Notes under the pieces: generated by a model
What the model saw: the letters and a program-made list of their open reading frames with translations, nothing else
The model's database searches: none
Told to the model about the DNA's origin: nothing
In this document: piece by piece, positions 1 through 9,062 of the stretch
How the letters are laid out: every line of letters begins with the position of its first letter
Numbering within the stretch: the stretch's first letter is position 1
NCBI RefSeq assembly: GCF_022344005.1
Contig: NZ_CP092187.1
Location: 62,001-126,000 of the forward strand
Direction: 5' to 3'
From: Deinococcus sp. KNUC1210
Lineage (GTDB): Bacteria; Deinococcota; Deinococci; Deinococcales; Deinococcaceae
Length of the DNA: 64,000 bases
Program-made: the position numbers and the translations under genes

Positions 1-4
1 TCCC

Positions 5-517
5 GTGCCGCTGCTTCAGGTGGCTGCCACGACCGAGGCGCTCAGCGTCAGCTTCTATACGGCGGTCCTGGCAGGGGCAACCTTTCATATCGGAGACAAG
101 GCGACGGCTGCACTCCGACAGATACTCGCAACCGAGCGGCACCATCTGAAACTCCTGGGGCGTCTGGGCGGTCTGCCCGGTGCCACGACCTTCTCTGTCG
201 ACCCGCAGGTTCAGACCGATGCACGCAGCTTCATCAGGACCGCGCAGCATCTGGCCCACCTCTCGGCGCAGACGTATCTGGCTGCTACCGAAGACCTCGC
301 CGCCCATCGGGAAGCAGCGCTGGCCGGAGCCGCCGCACGGCTGGCCGCCCGCGAGGCCCAGCACAGCGCTGTTCTGGCTCAGCTGGCCGGACTCGATCCA
401 CTGGCAGCAGTGCCGCCAATCAGTGCTCGACGCGCCACAGACCTGAGGGCGGCACTGACACCGTATCTCCGTCCGGGGGCGCCAGGAACACTGCTTCTGA
501 CGCTCAGGAACGGGTGA
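5..517 (+). CDS. Ferritin-like domain protein (probably 5'-truncated by window edge)
   Basis: The 170-residue reading frame is helix-rich and has the spaced Glu/His pattern of ferritin-like four-helix bundles: TEALSVSFYTAVL near residue 10, ATERHHLKLL near residue 42, and two further long helices with AREAQHS near residue 116. Such proteins bind or oxidise iron, or are structural relatives that have lost the metal site. The GTG at position 5 is only the first possible start in the window. The frame is open to the left edge, so the true N-terminus, perhaps with an export signal, may lie outside. No neighbour fixes its role, although several oxidative-stress genes lie within 15 kb. The fold is fairly secure and the function is inferred. 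Confidence 0.6.
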   Translation: MPLLQVAATTEALSVSFYTAVLAGATFHIGDKATAALRQILATERHHLKLLGRLGGLPGATTFSVDPQVQTDARSFIRTAQHLAHLSAQTYLAATEDLAAHREAALAGAAARLAAREAQHSAVLAQLAGLDPLAAVPPISARRATDLRAALTPYLRPGAPGTLLLTLRNG

Positions 518-628
518 AGGTACACGGTGGCAGCTTCACTCCGGCGACCATGAGCCGCCCACGACGCACCTTTCCATCCTCAGGGGCAACATATTGTGCC
601 GAACTGAACCCTAAATCCCAGGAACTGT

Positions 629-1177
629 ATGAATGACGCTTCTATGACCGTGCCGGACGATGAAACGCTCGCCTTTTTTCAGGCCATCTTCGAGCTGGCC
701 CGCCAGGGAGATGCGGCGCAGCTCGGCCCACTGCTGGACGCTGGCCTGAAGGCCAATCTGCGGAATCACAAGGGTGACACCCTGCTGATGCTCGCCACCT
801 ACCACGGACATCTGGACGCGGCGCGGCTGCTCCTGGCACACGGCGCGAATCCGGATACCCGCAACGATCAGGGGCAATCGCCCATCGTGGGGGCCGCCTT
901 CAAGGGAAATGCCGAGATGGTGGAACTGCTCCTCGACAGTGGTGCAGACATTGAGGGTGCTGGTCCTGCCGGAAAGTCGGCGCTGATGATGGCGGCCATG
1001 TTCAACCGCACGCAGATCGTCGAACTGCTGCTGAAACGCGGTGCCGACCTGTCTGCCCGAGACGTGAATGGCCTGTCGGTGGCCGACGCGGCCCGCCTGA
1101 TGGGTGCAGGCGACACGGCAGCGCTGATCGAACACCTGCTGTCGTCCGCTGCACCCAAAACAGACGGCGGATCATAA
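629..1177 (+). CDS. Ankyrin repeat protein
   Basis: The 182-residue protein holds about four ankyrin repeats. Clear units lie at roughly residues 48-79 (DTLLMLATYHGHLDAARLLL), 81-111 and 114-145, followed by a capping helix to about 169. Ankyrin repeats mediate protein-protein contact. No enzymatic domain, signal peptide or membrane segment is present, so it is probably a cytoplasmic adaptor. The ATG at 629 follows an AGGA about 6 bases upstream. Its stop codon abuts and overlaps the end of the convergent nitronate monooxygenase gene. Small bacterial ankyrin proteins are sometimes encoded beside catalases, but here katE is 10 kb away. The partner is unknown. Confidence 0.85.
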   Translation: MNDASMTVPDDETLAFFQAIFELARQGDAAQLGPLLDAGLKANLRNHKGDTLLMLATYHGHLDAARLLLAHGANPDTRNDQGQSPIVGAAFKGNAEMVELLLDSGADIEGAGPAGKSALMMAAMFNRTQIVELLLKRGADLSARDVNGLSVADAARLMGAGDTAALIEHLLSSAAPKTDGGS

Positions 1178-2578
1178 CGTCTGTGAGGGCGTTTCGGCGC
1201 GGCCTGTCGTCAGCCAGTCGAGCACCTGGGCGGCGGAATACTGCTGGCGATCTCCCAGAAATTCATGCAGGCGGAGCAGGTCGTCTCCGCTGGTCAGCAG
1301 GGGCAGTTCTGTGCCCGAGGCGCGTAGCTGCCCCTTTCCGGCATCCGAGAGCAGGGCGTTGCACAGGCACTGCCGCCCCAGCGTGTCTTCGGGCCGACCA
1401 CCTTTCAGGGCGTAGGCCTCGACGGGCTCGGCGGGGCAGCGGAACCCGATGCCGCCACCGACCTGCCGATAAGCCTCGCGCAGATATCCCAGGTCGCAGA
1501 TGCGGCGGCGGGCAGCGGCGCGGTCCGGGTCCGAGAGGGTGTCCGCGAGCTGCACCACCTTGAAGGGAAAGCCCGTGGGTGACGCCCGTGCATCGGTCAG
1601 CAGGCCCAGCGAGCCCTGTGCCGCCTGACGCAGCACCCTCGATTTGAGCGTGTCTTCCAGTCCCGATTCCTGGCAGTAGGCAAAGAGCGTGCCGACCTGA
1701 ATGCCCGCCGCACCCTGCGCCAGCGCCTGCTGAAGACCAGCAGGAGAGCCAGTGCCGCCAGCAAGCCAGAACGGCACGCCCAGCTCCCGGAGTACGTTCA
1801 GATCGACCTGATCGCGTGGCCCGTAGATCGGCTGGCCCTGGTCGTCGTGGCGCACCTCGCCGCGTGGCGGGGCATTGTGCCCACCTGCCGTGGGACCCTC
1901 CACGATCAGCCCTTCGATGCTGCCACTTGCTCTGCGTGCCAGCATGGTCGCCAGCAGATGAGAGGACACGATGGGCAGGAAGGCCGGGCGTCTGAGCGTG
2001 CGGCCCTCCTGCCCAAACTCGGCAGGATCGAGCGTCAGCAGCGCCTTCTGCCCCGGTGCGTCGCCGGAAACGTCCAGCCGGAGGTGCGCCTGCCGACCCG
2101 CGGAAAACAGGTCGAGAACGCCGGGAATATCGCGGGGAATCCCGGCTCCCATCAGCACATAGTCCACCCCTGCCAGCATCGCCCCGTACAGGCTGGGCAG
2201 CGTCTGGGTCTGAATTTTCGTGAGCAGGTTGATGCCCACAGGTCCACTATGGTCCTGGCGGGCCAGCCACACCTCGACAAAGCTGCTGAGGGTGATGAGC
2301 GCCCGGTTCCACGCACTGCCCAGCCCGCTATGCATGGGCAGAAGCGCGTATGGCTCGCCCGCCTCCCGGCCCTGTGGGCGGTAGTAGCGGCGCTCGACCT
2401 GCTGTGCCAGATCAGGCAGCGGAAACCGGGCCATCGCCCGCCGCAGATGCCCACCCGGATCGCCGTCCTGAAGGCCGCGAACCAGCAGAGTATCGAGGCA
2501 GGTGGCCGAGACCACACCCAGTCCTCCGCGCATCGAGACAGCCCGCGCCAGTCGCCAGCCGGAGATTCCCACCCCCAT
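1172..2578 (-). CDS. Nitronate monooxygenase family protein, N-terminus displaced by a frameshift
   Basis: This is an FMN-dependent TIM-barrel enzyme of the nitronate monooxygenase (2-nitropropane dioxygenase) family. Visible hallmarks are GGMGVGISGW at the start, VEGPTAGGHNAP in the middle (phosphate/flavin region with the family His) and LAGGTGSP plus GIQVGTLFAYC further on. The family oxidises alkyl nitronates, but the real substrate is unknown. The ATG at 2578 falls inside the conserved first strand: the residues before it (LPQIIQGG) are encoded upstream in the same frame, yet no ATG, GTG or TTG precedes them before a stop. A GTG at 2628 starts a good N-terminus (MTLPSPP) in another frame, joined across a run of seven G at 2604-2610. 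One added base gives an uninterrupted 485-residue protein. The gene is convergent with the ankyrin gene. Confidence 0.85.
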   Translation of the reverse strand: MGVGISGWRLARAVSMRGGLGVVSATCLDTLLVRGLQDGDPGGHLRRAMARFPLPDLAQQVERRYYRPQGREAGEPYALLPMHSGLGSAWNRALITLSSFVEVWLARQDHSGPVGINLLTKIQTQTLPSLYGAMLAGVDYVLMGAGIPRDIPGVLDLFSAGRQAHLRLDVSGDAPGQKALLTLDPAEFGQEGRTLRRPAFLPIVSSHLLATMLARRASGSIEGLIVEGPTAGGHNAPPRGEVRHDDQGQPIYGPRDQVDLNVLRELGVPFWLAGGTGSPAGLQQALAQGAAGIQVGTLFAYCQESGLEDTLKSRVLRQAAQGSLGLLTDARASPTGFPFKVVQLADTLSDPDRAAARRRICDLGYLREAYRQVGGGIGFRCPAEPVEAYALKGGRPEDTLGRQCLCNALLSDAGKGQLRASGTELPLLTSGDDLLRLHEFLGDRQQYSAAQVLDWLTTGRAETPSQTL

Positions 2579-2603
2579 GCCGCCCTGAATGATCTGAGGC
2601 AGC

Positions 2604-2610
2604 GGGGGGG
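2604..2610. repeat. G7 homopolymer at the nitronate monooxygenase frame break
   Basis: Seven consecutive G on the plus strand (C7 in the coding sense) separate the upstream GTG-started frame from the main frame. Eight or five C would restore the conserved PPLPQIIQGG N-terminus. This may be a sequencing deletion or a slippage-prone tract. Confidence 0.7.
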
Positions 2611-2869
2611 TGGCGATGGCAGCGTCACGCCGTCGCCCCGGTCAGGCGCTCCGGTGATCTGAGGAAGGTAGAAAGGCGGAACTGGGGCTGGGCTTGCTGG
2701 AGAAATATCCACATGCCGCAGGCTAGGCACGGCCCGTTACCACCGAATTACCGCACGGCGGAATGCACCGGCGTACAGGCCACATTCGAGGCTGCTGCGG
2801 CGATCTCTCACGCCGTAATGCAGGTGTAACGGCCACGCGCCACCCTGCGTGCAGGAGCACCTCAACTCT

Positions 2870-3301
2870 ATGATGACCCATATACTCGTTGCTACCGACT
2901 TCAATTTGTGCAGTCTGCTGGCCGTCCAGCACACGTTCAATCTGACCCGCGCCCTGGGCGGACACGTCACGCTGCTGCACGTCCGGGAGCCAGAGACGGA
3001 AGAGGCCGAGCCCGCCTCACTGCTGCTTCAGAAGCTCGGCAGACAGGCCCGGCGCACCCCTGAGTGCCTGGTTCGTCCGGGCGGCACAGACGTGGCGGGG
3101 GTCATTCTTCAGGTGGCCGCCGACATGGACGCCGAACTGATCGTGATGGGCGCACACGGGCGGCAGGATGCCCCTCATCCCGTGCTGGGGCGAACGGTGC
3201 AGCAGGTGATGAGGGCAGCCGTGGTGCCGGTTCAGGTGGTACCCGGCACCCTGAAGCTGCCGCACCCCGGCGGTCGCTGGCAGGTGCTGGTCGGGAGCTG
3301 A
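2870..3301 (+). CDS. Universal stress protein (UspA family)
   Basis: A 143-residue single-domain Usp protein. It opens with MTHILVATDFN and ends with the nucleotide-binding signature of ATP-binding Usp proteins, seen as GAHGRQDAPHPVLGRTVQQVM followed by VPVQVVP. These cytoplasmic dimers are linked to stress survival; the molecular role is usually unclear. The ATG pair at 2870/2873 is preferred because AGGAG lies at 2853-2857. A GTG at 2849 lies upstream of that site and is unlikely to be used. It converges on the TPR-GGDEF-EAL gene. A second Usp gene is at 40.1 kb. Confidence 0.9.
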   Translation: MMTHILVATDFNLCSLLAVQHTFNLTRALGGHVTLLHVREPETEEAEPASLLLQKLGRQARRTPECLVRPGGTDVAGVILQVAADMDAELIVMGAHGRQDAPHPVLGRTVQQVMRAAVVPVQVVPGTLKLPHPGGRWQVLVGS

Positions 3302-3346
3302 GTCAGCGGAGTCGCCACAACGAAGCGAGCGCGAGCCCGCTGCGCC

Positions 3347-5962
3347 TCAGACGGGCGCGTCAGGAAGCTGCGGCTGTGGTCGTCCGAACAGGTATCCCTG
3401 GAGCAGCGGCACTCCGAGCTGCTTCAGCAGTGCGTGCTGCTCGGGCGTCTCGACGCCTTCGGCCACCACCTCCAACCCGAGCGTACTGCCGAGCTGCACG
3501 ATGGCGCGGATGATCGCCTGCCCGCTCGTTTCACTCAGCGCATTCACAAACGAGCGGTCGATCTTGAGGCCGTCGAGCGGAAACCGCGCCAGATAGCTGA
3601 GGCTGGAATAGCCGGTGCCGAAATCATCCAGAATCACCCGGGCGCCCGTTTCCTTCAGGCGGCCCATCACCGTTGCGGCCCGCTCGGGAGACTGCATCAT
3701 CAGCGATTCGGTGATTTCGAGGTCCAGTCGCTGCGGCGCAAGCCCGCTGGCCTGAAGCGCCTGCCGCACCGTTCCCGGCAGATCGCCCTGCGAGAACTGC
3801 CGGGCCGACAGATTGACCGCCACGCGCAGATCCGGATGAGTCGCGGCGGCGCGGCACGCCTCGTTCAGCACCCACTGCCCGACCGGTACGATGCCGCCGG
3901 AGCGTTCGAGAATCGGAATGAATTCGGCGGGGCTCCGCATCCCCAGGGTAGGATTCTTCCAGCGCAGCAGCGCCTCGATCTTCACGGCCCGCCCACTGTG
4001 CGCGTCGATCAGGGGCTGATAGTACACCTGGAATTCCTGGCGTTGCAGCGCCTTGGCAAGAGCGGTTTCGACCTGCAGCGCTTCCTGCCGTTCGACCTGC
4101 CCGCCGTGATAGATCTCGACACCGCTGTGCAGGTACTTGGCCTGTGTCAGCGCGGTGTGGGCAGCCCGCTGAAGATCGTCGGAGGTGAGGCCGTGGTCCG
4201 GATAGAACGCCACCCCGATGCTCGCGGCGACAATCAGATCCTGGCCGTTGCTGGTAAATTCCTGCTGAATATGCACCAGGATGCGCTGGAGCCGTTCCTC
4301 GATACTCTGATCGACATCCTCGCAGAGAATCAGCACAAATTCGTCGCCGTCGGTGCGGGCGAGAATGTCCCGCTCTCCGATATCCTGCATCACCCGCCGG
4401 GCCACCTCTTTGAGCAGTTCGTCTCCGATGGCGTACCCAAAGGCGTCGTTCACCTGCTTGAACTGGTCGAGGTCCAGAATCGCCACGGCCAGCGCGTGAG
4501 GATGCCGCTGGGTCTGGCGCATCGCGTTGCCGAGCAGCACATTCAGCAGCAGGCGGTTGGGAAGACCACACAGCGGATCGTGCAGACGGTGGCGCTCCAG
4601 CGCTTCGAGCTGCGTCTGAAGGGCGCTTTCTGCCGCAGCGCGGGCCGCGTCGCTGGCGTTTCGCAGCTGGCGTTCGTGTTCGGTCTGTCGGTGGGCGCTT
4701 TCGAGGTCGGCACGGGCGGCCAGATGGCGGGCCTGCTCGGCAAAAGCAGCCGCTCGCAGGTCCTGTTCGGCCTGCCGGACCGCCTGCAGATGCTGAATGC
4801 TGGCACGCGGATCATGCTGCTCGTGCACCTCAGCCAGCAGCAGGTGCGCCGTGACGACGTGTTGCAGACGGTTGCTTTCCTGCGCCAGATGCAGCGCCCG
4901 TTCACCCCGCGCCTGCGCCCTGGCGTGGTGGTGCTCGGCAAGGTCGTTGCGGCCCTGCCCCAGCAACGCCTCGATTTCGCCTGCCACGTCCGTCCGGTGC
5001 ACCGCCAGCGCCTCTGCTTCCTCGAAATACTGCTGCGCGAGGATGTAATTTCCCTGGAGTGACGTGATCGTTCCCAGCGACTGAAGCGCGGCGCTCTCGA
5101 TGCGGGTGTCCTTGATCTCCTGAGCACCCCTGAGCGCCTCTTCCAGCAGCGGGACCGCCAGATGAAGTTCCCCGAGCTGACGGTGCACTTCACCGCTGTT
5201 CACGGCCAGTGTGAGCTGTGCCGTCACGTCACCGCTCTGAATCGCCAGTTCACGGCCCCGGCAGTAGTGCCGCCCCGCCTCTTCGAGATGACCGAGCTGC
5301 TCCATCAGCATGCCGAGCGTGCTGCGAAAGTGCAGTTCGCTCGACAGTGGCAGCTGACCCTGTTCGAGCTTTTCCTGTGCCTGCGAGAGCTGATTCAGGG
5401 CGTCGGCGGTGTGGCCCTGTTCCACCAGAATGATGCCTTTGTTGCAGATGAGGCGCAGCTCGCCCGCCAGATCGTGAAGCTGGTGCCGCAGGCTGATGGC
5501 GCGGTCGAGGTTTCTGATGGCTGCCGCGCTGTCACCTTTCTGGTGCTGCATCTGGGCCAGCTGATTGTGTGCGGTGGCCTGCAAGCTCGACTGACCGTCC
5601 TGTTCGGCGCTTTTCACCGCCTGATTGAAGGCCGTCAGGGCCTCCTCGATGCGGTTCTGGCTGCGGCGAATCTGCGCCGTGAGGTAGGCGTACTGCGCTG
5701 TCCGGCTCTTCGCACCCGTCCCTATATAGGCGATGTAGGGTCTGGCCTCCTGCAACACCGTCTCTGCCGCGCTCAGGTCGCCGGTGCGCCACAGTGCCTC
5801 GGCCAGCAGAAGCTGCGCCCGCGCCCGCACCCCCGGCAGACTTCCGAGCGGCGTCGTGAGCAGCACCTGCTGCGTCAGTGCCATTGCCTCGGTCGGCATG
5901 GCAGGCAGCACGGTTTCCGCCTTTTTCAGAAGTTCGTAGGGATCGGTCGGAGCGATTGTCAT
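3347..5962 (-). CDS. TPR-GGDEF-EAL c-di-GMP signalling protein
   Basis: The 871-residue cytoplasmic protein has tetratricopeptide repeats across about the first 430 residues, a short coiled coil, then a GGDEF domain and a C-terminal EAL domain. GGDEF domains make c-di-GMP and EAL domains hydrolyse it. The cyclase signature reads DGDEF (RTDGDEFVLIL), a tolerated first-position change. The usual RxxD inhibitory site is GERD, so product inhibition is probably absent. The EAL half keeps EALLRW, the DDFGTGYSSL loop and KIDRSF, so it is probably an active phosphodiesterase. The start at 5962 (MTIAPTDPYELL) is chosen over 6046 because homology-like sequence begins there and AGGGGA lies upstream. The TPR region is likely the sensory or partner-binding part. 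Confidence 0.9.
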   Translation of the reverse strand: MTIAPTDPYELLKKAETVLPAMPTEAMALTQQVLLTTPLGSLPGVRARAQLLLAEALWRTGDLSAAETVLQEARPYIAYIGTGAKSRTAQYAYLTAQIRRSQNRIEEALTAFNQAVKSAEQDGQSSLQATAHNQLAQMQHQKGDSAAAIRNLDRAISLRHQLHDLAGELRLICNKGIILVEQGHTADALNQLSQAQEKLEQGQLPLSSELHFRSTLGMLMEQLGHLEEAGRHYCRGRELAIQSGDVTAQLTLAVNSGEVHRQLGELHLAVPLLEEALRGAQEIKDTRIESAALQSLGTITSLQGNYILAQQYFEEAEALAVHRTDVAGEIEALLGQGRNDLAEHHHARAQARGERALHLAQESNRLQHVVTAHLLLAEVHEQHDPRASIQHLQAVRQAEQDLRAAAFAEQARHLAARADLESAHRQTEHERQLRNASDAARAAAESALQTQLEALERHRLHDPLCGLPNRLLLNVLLGNAMRQTQRHPHALAVAILDLDQFKQVNDAFGYAIGDELLKEVARRVMQDIGERDILARTDGDEFVLILCEDVDQSIEERLQRILVHIQQEFTSNGQDLIVAASIGVAFYPDHGLTSDDLQRAAHTALTQAKYLHSGVEIYHGGQVERQEALQVETALAKALQRQEFQVYYQPLIDAHSGRAVKIEALLRWKNPTLGMRSPAEFIPILERSGGIVPVGQWVLNEACRAAATHPDLRVAVNLSARQFSQGDLPGTVRQALQASGLAPQRLDLEITESLMMQSPERAATVMGRLKETGARVILDDFGTGYSSLSYLARFPLDGLKIDRSFVNALSETSGQAIIRAIVQLGSTLGLEVVAEGVETPEQHALLKQLGVPLLQGYLFGRPQPQLPDAPV

Positions 5963-6990
5963 CAGACATACCAGCTTCCCCTGAAAGCAGGGCGAAAGGG
6001 GGCGCGAGAGACGAAATTCAGCGAGATGAAAGAACAGGAGCACCACTGTTCAACACCAGACACACCGAGCAGATGGACGTCCTTCAAAACCCGTTCCTCC
6101 ACTCTGACACCTTCGACTCCGAACTCGTCGGCTGCATACTCATCAATTCGGGCTGACAAAAACTTGAACCCGTGCGCCGATCATCAAGCAAATGGAAGGA
6201 CACCAGTTCTTCGGCCTACAAGAACTCTTTACCTTTCTTAATCAGTTCCACCAAACCCGAGTCCTGATAAAATAATTCCTTATACCAGTACCAATCTTAA
6301 AGAGACCCAGAAAGAATAGGATACCTGCTTTAAGGATAGCAGCTGAGGAAAAAACAGGAGCGAAATTCATCTCATAGGAGAAGATTCCTTTAAGTATTGA
6401 TGATGGTAAGGATGTAGATTTTATAAATTCAGTCAGATTTTCTGATCTAGAAGTAGATGGGAGAAAGAATGTCAAAGACGACACTCCCATTATTTACACC
6501 TTTGATCAGAAATCCACCTAGTGAATGCTCAACCCTCAGAGATAATTCCCGATGACGATCAGTCAGAAGAGCGCCTCTGCTCTACTGGCAGATCGTCTGA
6601 CGACAAACTATGCCTGATAAGTCCTGTCTTTCGCAACTAACCGACCAACCATCTCGCATTACTCCTACCACTCTTCTACTGTGAAGCTGCCAGCTGATGA
6701 AGAGGGTATTGTGAAACGTAATCCCCGACGACCTTCTTCACGAGGTCAGATTACCGTTTGTTCATCACAGCATTCTTTCAGATCCCGACCATCTGGAATG
6801 ATGATGATGTCGTCAGATGAAGCGAGATATCGAGCTGTGCGGGTCCTGAAAGAGGCCGTGTGGGCTGAGGAGACGACCGCCTAACCAGAGAGTCTGGAGG
6901 TGGCTGGGCTGTCGCGCTGCCAGGAGCAGACGAAGCCGACGGCTGCCCCACTTTGCAGCGGGCAACCGTCGGCTCTGTCGGCCTGTCAGC
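5963..6990. other. Intergenic gap, AT-rich in its middle
   Basis: About 1 kb separates the TPR-GGDEF-EAL start from the subtilase stop. The part from about 6240 to 6720 is visibly richer in A and T than its surroundings. Short frames exist (for example an 82-codon one at 6242-6490 minus), but none has a recognisable family or a good ribosome binding site. No transposase motif or terminal repeat was seen. It may be a decayed insertion. Confidence 0.4.
6934..6974 (-). terminator. Hairpin downstream of the subtilase gene
   Basis: AGCCGACGG-CTGCCC at 6934 pairs with GGGCAA-CCGTCGGCT ending at 6974, 16 bp before the subtilase stop in plus coordinates. The stem is strong, without a clear T tract. 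Confidence 0.55.
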
Positions 6991-8313
6991 TTACTTCAGC
7001 TGGTCGGTAAAGGCCGCCAGATCGATCTGACCCGTGCCCAGCTTGCCCTGATACAGCGGATTGGTCGCGTCGAGGCTGCCAGCGCTGGCCCGCAGAGCGG
7101 CGGCGGCACGTGTAGCGGTCGCCTGCTGGCTGAGGCCCAGCGCCAGCGCTCCAGACACCACCGGGGTGCTCATGGAGGTACCGCTCCACGCTCCCATCCG
7201 GTTGGCAGGCACCGGACCATAGATCCGCTCACCGGGCGCGAGCACGTTCAGGCTGCTGCCATACTGCGAAAAGCCGCTCTTGAGCCGCTGCCCGCTGACG
7301 CTGCCCACCGAAATATCGAGTGGACTGGCGAAATCTGCTGCCGGATAGTCCAGACCTTCGTTCCCCTTGTTGCCTGCCGCACCGACCACCAGCACGTTCT
7401 GGCTGTTGGCGTAGGCAATCGCCTGATTGACCGCCGTCATAGAGATATCAGCGCCCAGACTCAGGTTGATGATCGACGCACCGTGCTGTACGGCCCAGAC
7501 GATGCCCGACACCACATCATCGACGTTGCCGGTTCCGTCGCTGTCGAGCACGCGCACCGGCATGATCTTCGCACCGGGCGCGATCTGAAGAGCGATGCCC
7601 GCGACCTCGGTGCCGTGTCCGGCGAGCCCCACGCCGACGACGCCCTCATCCTGCGGGGTGGCGTCTCCATCGACGTAATCCTTCCAGGTGCTGCTGGGTG
7701 TCAGCGTACCGCCGAACGCCGTGTGGGTCAGGTCGATGCCGGTATCGAGCACGGCAATCGTCACGTTGCGGCCCAGGGTGGTCGCGGTGTTCTGTGCCTG
7801 CTCCAGCCCGATCTGCTGCCACGGAGAGGTGTTGGCCGGAATGACGTTGTAGGTCCCGTCGCCCCAGACCCCCAGGCCGTCGCCCCACACGCCTAAACCG
7901 TCACCCCACACGCCGAGGCCATCACCCCAGACGCCCAGCCCGTCGCCCCAGACCCCCAGGCTGTCGCCCCAGACGCCCAGTCCGTTGGCGCTGATCTTTT
8001 CGGGGGCGGTGATGACGCCGGTATTCTGTTCAGCGACATAGGTGTTGCTGGTGCCGAGCGTCTGCAGAGGCAGGGCCGGCGCGTTGCCTGTACGGCCGAT
8101 CAGCGCAAAGGTGTCGGTGCGGGTAATGAGATGGCCGCCGTAGAGGGCTTCGAGTTGCTGATCGGTGGCAGTGCCCGGCTTCATGACGGTGACGATCTGG
8201 GTCGGAGCTGCCTGACGCACCGTCTGTGCAGTTGGCGTGGAGGTCTGTCCACAGGCACCCAGCAGGAGCGCTGTTCCTATACAGCCGAGAAGAGTGGAAA
8301 GGGGCTTCTTCAT
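6991..8313 (-). CDS. Subtilisin-like S8 serine peptidase, lipoprotein
   Basis: A 440-residue exported peptidase. The N-terminus has a basic start, a hydrophobic stretch and the lipobox LLGAC with Cys21, so it is predicted to be lipid-anchored outside the cytoplasm. The catalytic triad is intact: Asp190 in VLDTGID, His233 in GHGTEVAGI, Ser380 in SGTSMSTP, with oxyanion Asn315 in AAGNKG. Residues about 22-105 resemble an inhibitor propeptide. Between propeptide and catalytic domain lie six direct repeats of LGVWGD(G/S), residues 112-153. The gene ends with a hairpin terminator. It probably acts in extracellular protein turnover; the substrate is unknown. Confidence 0.93.
   Translation of the reverse strand: MKKPLSTLLGCIGTALLLGACGQTSTPTAQTVRQAAPTQIVTVMKPGTATDQQLEALYGGHLITRTDTFALIGRTGNAPALPLQTLGTSNTYVAEQNTGVITAPEKISANGLGVWGDSLGVWGDGLGVWGDGLGVWGDGLGVWGDGLGVWGDGTYNVIPANTSPWQQIGLEQAQNTATTLGRNVTIAVLDTGIDLTHTAFGGTLTPSSTWKDYVDGDATPQDEGVVGVGLAGHGTEVAGIALQIAPGAKIMPVRVLDSDGTGNVDDVVSGIVWAVQHGASIINLSLGADISMTAVNQAIAYANSQNVLVVGAAGNKGNEGLDYPAADFASPLDISVGSVSGQRLKSGFSQYGSSLNVLAPGERIYGPVPANRMGAWSGTSMSTPVVSGALALGLSQQATATRAAAALRASAGSLDATNPLYQGKLGTGQIDLAAFTDQLK
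7855..7980 (-). repeat. Six tandem 21-bp repeats encoding LGVWGDG
   Basis: Six in-frame 7-codon units sit between the propeptide and the catalytic domain of the S8 peptidase. The units differ at third codon positions (for example ccccagacg versus ccccacacg), which suggests the peptide repeat is kept by selection and is not a recent slippage product. Confidence 0.9.
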
Positions 8314-8841
8314 AGTGGACTCCTTTGATCAAGCACCGAACCGTGGTGCTTCCAGTTCGTCGGTCTGTCAATCAGATCTCCGCGCCACATTGGACGCGAC
8401 CGGGTCTGATAAAACGGCGTACGAACGTTGGTGCTGTCAGCCAGAGGGGTACTGCACTGCCCCAGAGCACAGTACAGCATTGCAGATGGCTTCTTACGTC
8501 AGCATGACCAGGATAATGTGGCGATCTTCTGTGATTTGCACAAAAAGTGCCCGAAGAATGAAGAAGCTCCCTTTTGGGAATGCTCGGTCTGCCTGAACAC
8601 CTACTGGCGCGTCGTTCTTTTGGCCTGCTCTAACATGCCGGGATGCGTCACGCCTTGATACATGGAGCTGAAACAGAATCGTTCTTACCCGATAGATCCT
8701 GCCCTGCTCGTTCTACTTTTTCCGGATGCTGCCAAAGATGGCGGTAAGATCAGCAGGCGGCAGCGTGCCCGGTCGGTCCAGCGGGACGAACATCAGCAGC
8801 GCGTTCAGAAGCCTGGCTCTGCCCTGTCACGACGCCGTCTT
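8314..8841. other. Intergenic gap without a supported gene
   Basis: About 530 bp upstream of the subtilase. It should hold the subtilase promoter. The short frames here have no family features or convincing ribosome binding sites. Nothing else was seen. Confidence 0.4.
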
Positions 8842-8973
8842 TCAGGCGAGCAGAGGAGCTGTGACCAGCGTCTGATATCCGAGGCCTCCGCCGTTTCCGG
8901 CGGTCGGGTCGGCGTGGGCGAGCGAAACGCTCAGAGTCACGATCGTGGTAAGACAAATAACGATTCGGCGCAT
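8842..8973 (-). CDS. Small exported peptide (43 residues), divergent from a TPR-BTAD regulator
   Basis: A 43-codon gene with a strong ribosome binding site: AGGAGG nine bases before the ATG at 8973. The product starts MRRIVICL, continues with a hydrophobic core and has a signal-peptidase-like SLAHA end, leaving a mature peptide of about 22 residues, DPTAGNGGGLGYQTLVTAPL plus two. It has no family I recognise. It is divergent from the TPR regulator at 9063, 89 bp apart, an arrangement used by peptide pheromone/receptor pairs in other bacteria. That role is only inferred. A 123-codon frame on the opposite strand over the same DNA looks spurious. A plain small secreted protein is the alternative. 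Confidence 0.6.
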   Translation of the reverse strand: MRRIVICLTTIVTLSVSLAHADPTAGNGGGLGYQTLVTAPLLA

Positions 8974-9027
8974 AGAGTCGTCCCTCCTGGACTTGTCAGG
9001 AAGGTACGAATGAGGCCTCCAGGCTCC

Positions 9028-9042
9028 GTGTAGGGAATACAC
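9028..9042. promoter_or_regulatory. Candidate operator GTGTA-N5-TACAC
   Basis: A perfect 5-5-5 inverted repeat, GTGTAGGGAATACAC, lies between the divergent peptide gene and the TPR regulator, 21 bp before the regulator start. It is a candidate site for autoregulation. Confidence 0.4.
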
Positions 9043-9062
9043 TGCAAACGTATAGGAGTACG

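Noticed and set aside
3434..5062. 542-codon plus-strand frame antisense to the TPR-GGDEF-EAL gene
   Set aside because: A shadow frame of a GC-rich gene; no family features, and the minus strand encodes clear GGDEF and EAL domains.
8662..9033. 123-codon plus-strand frame over the small exported peptide
   Set aside because: No ribosome binding site or family; the opposite strand has AGGAGG and a signal peptide.
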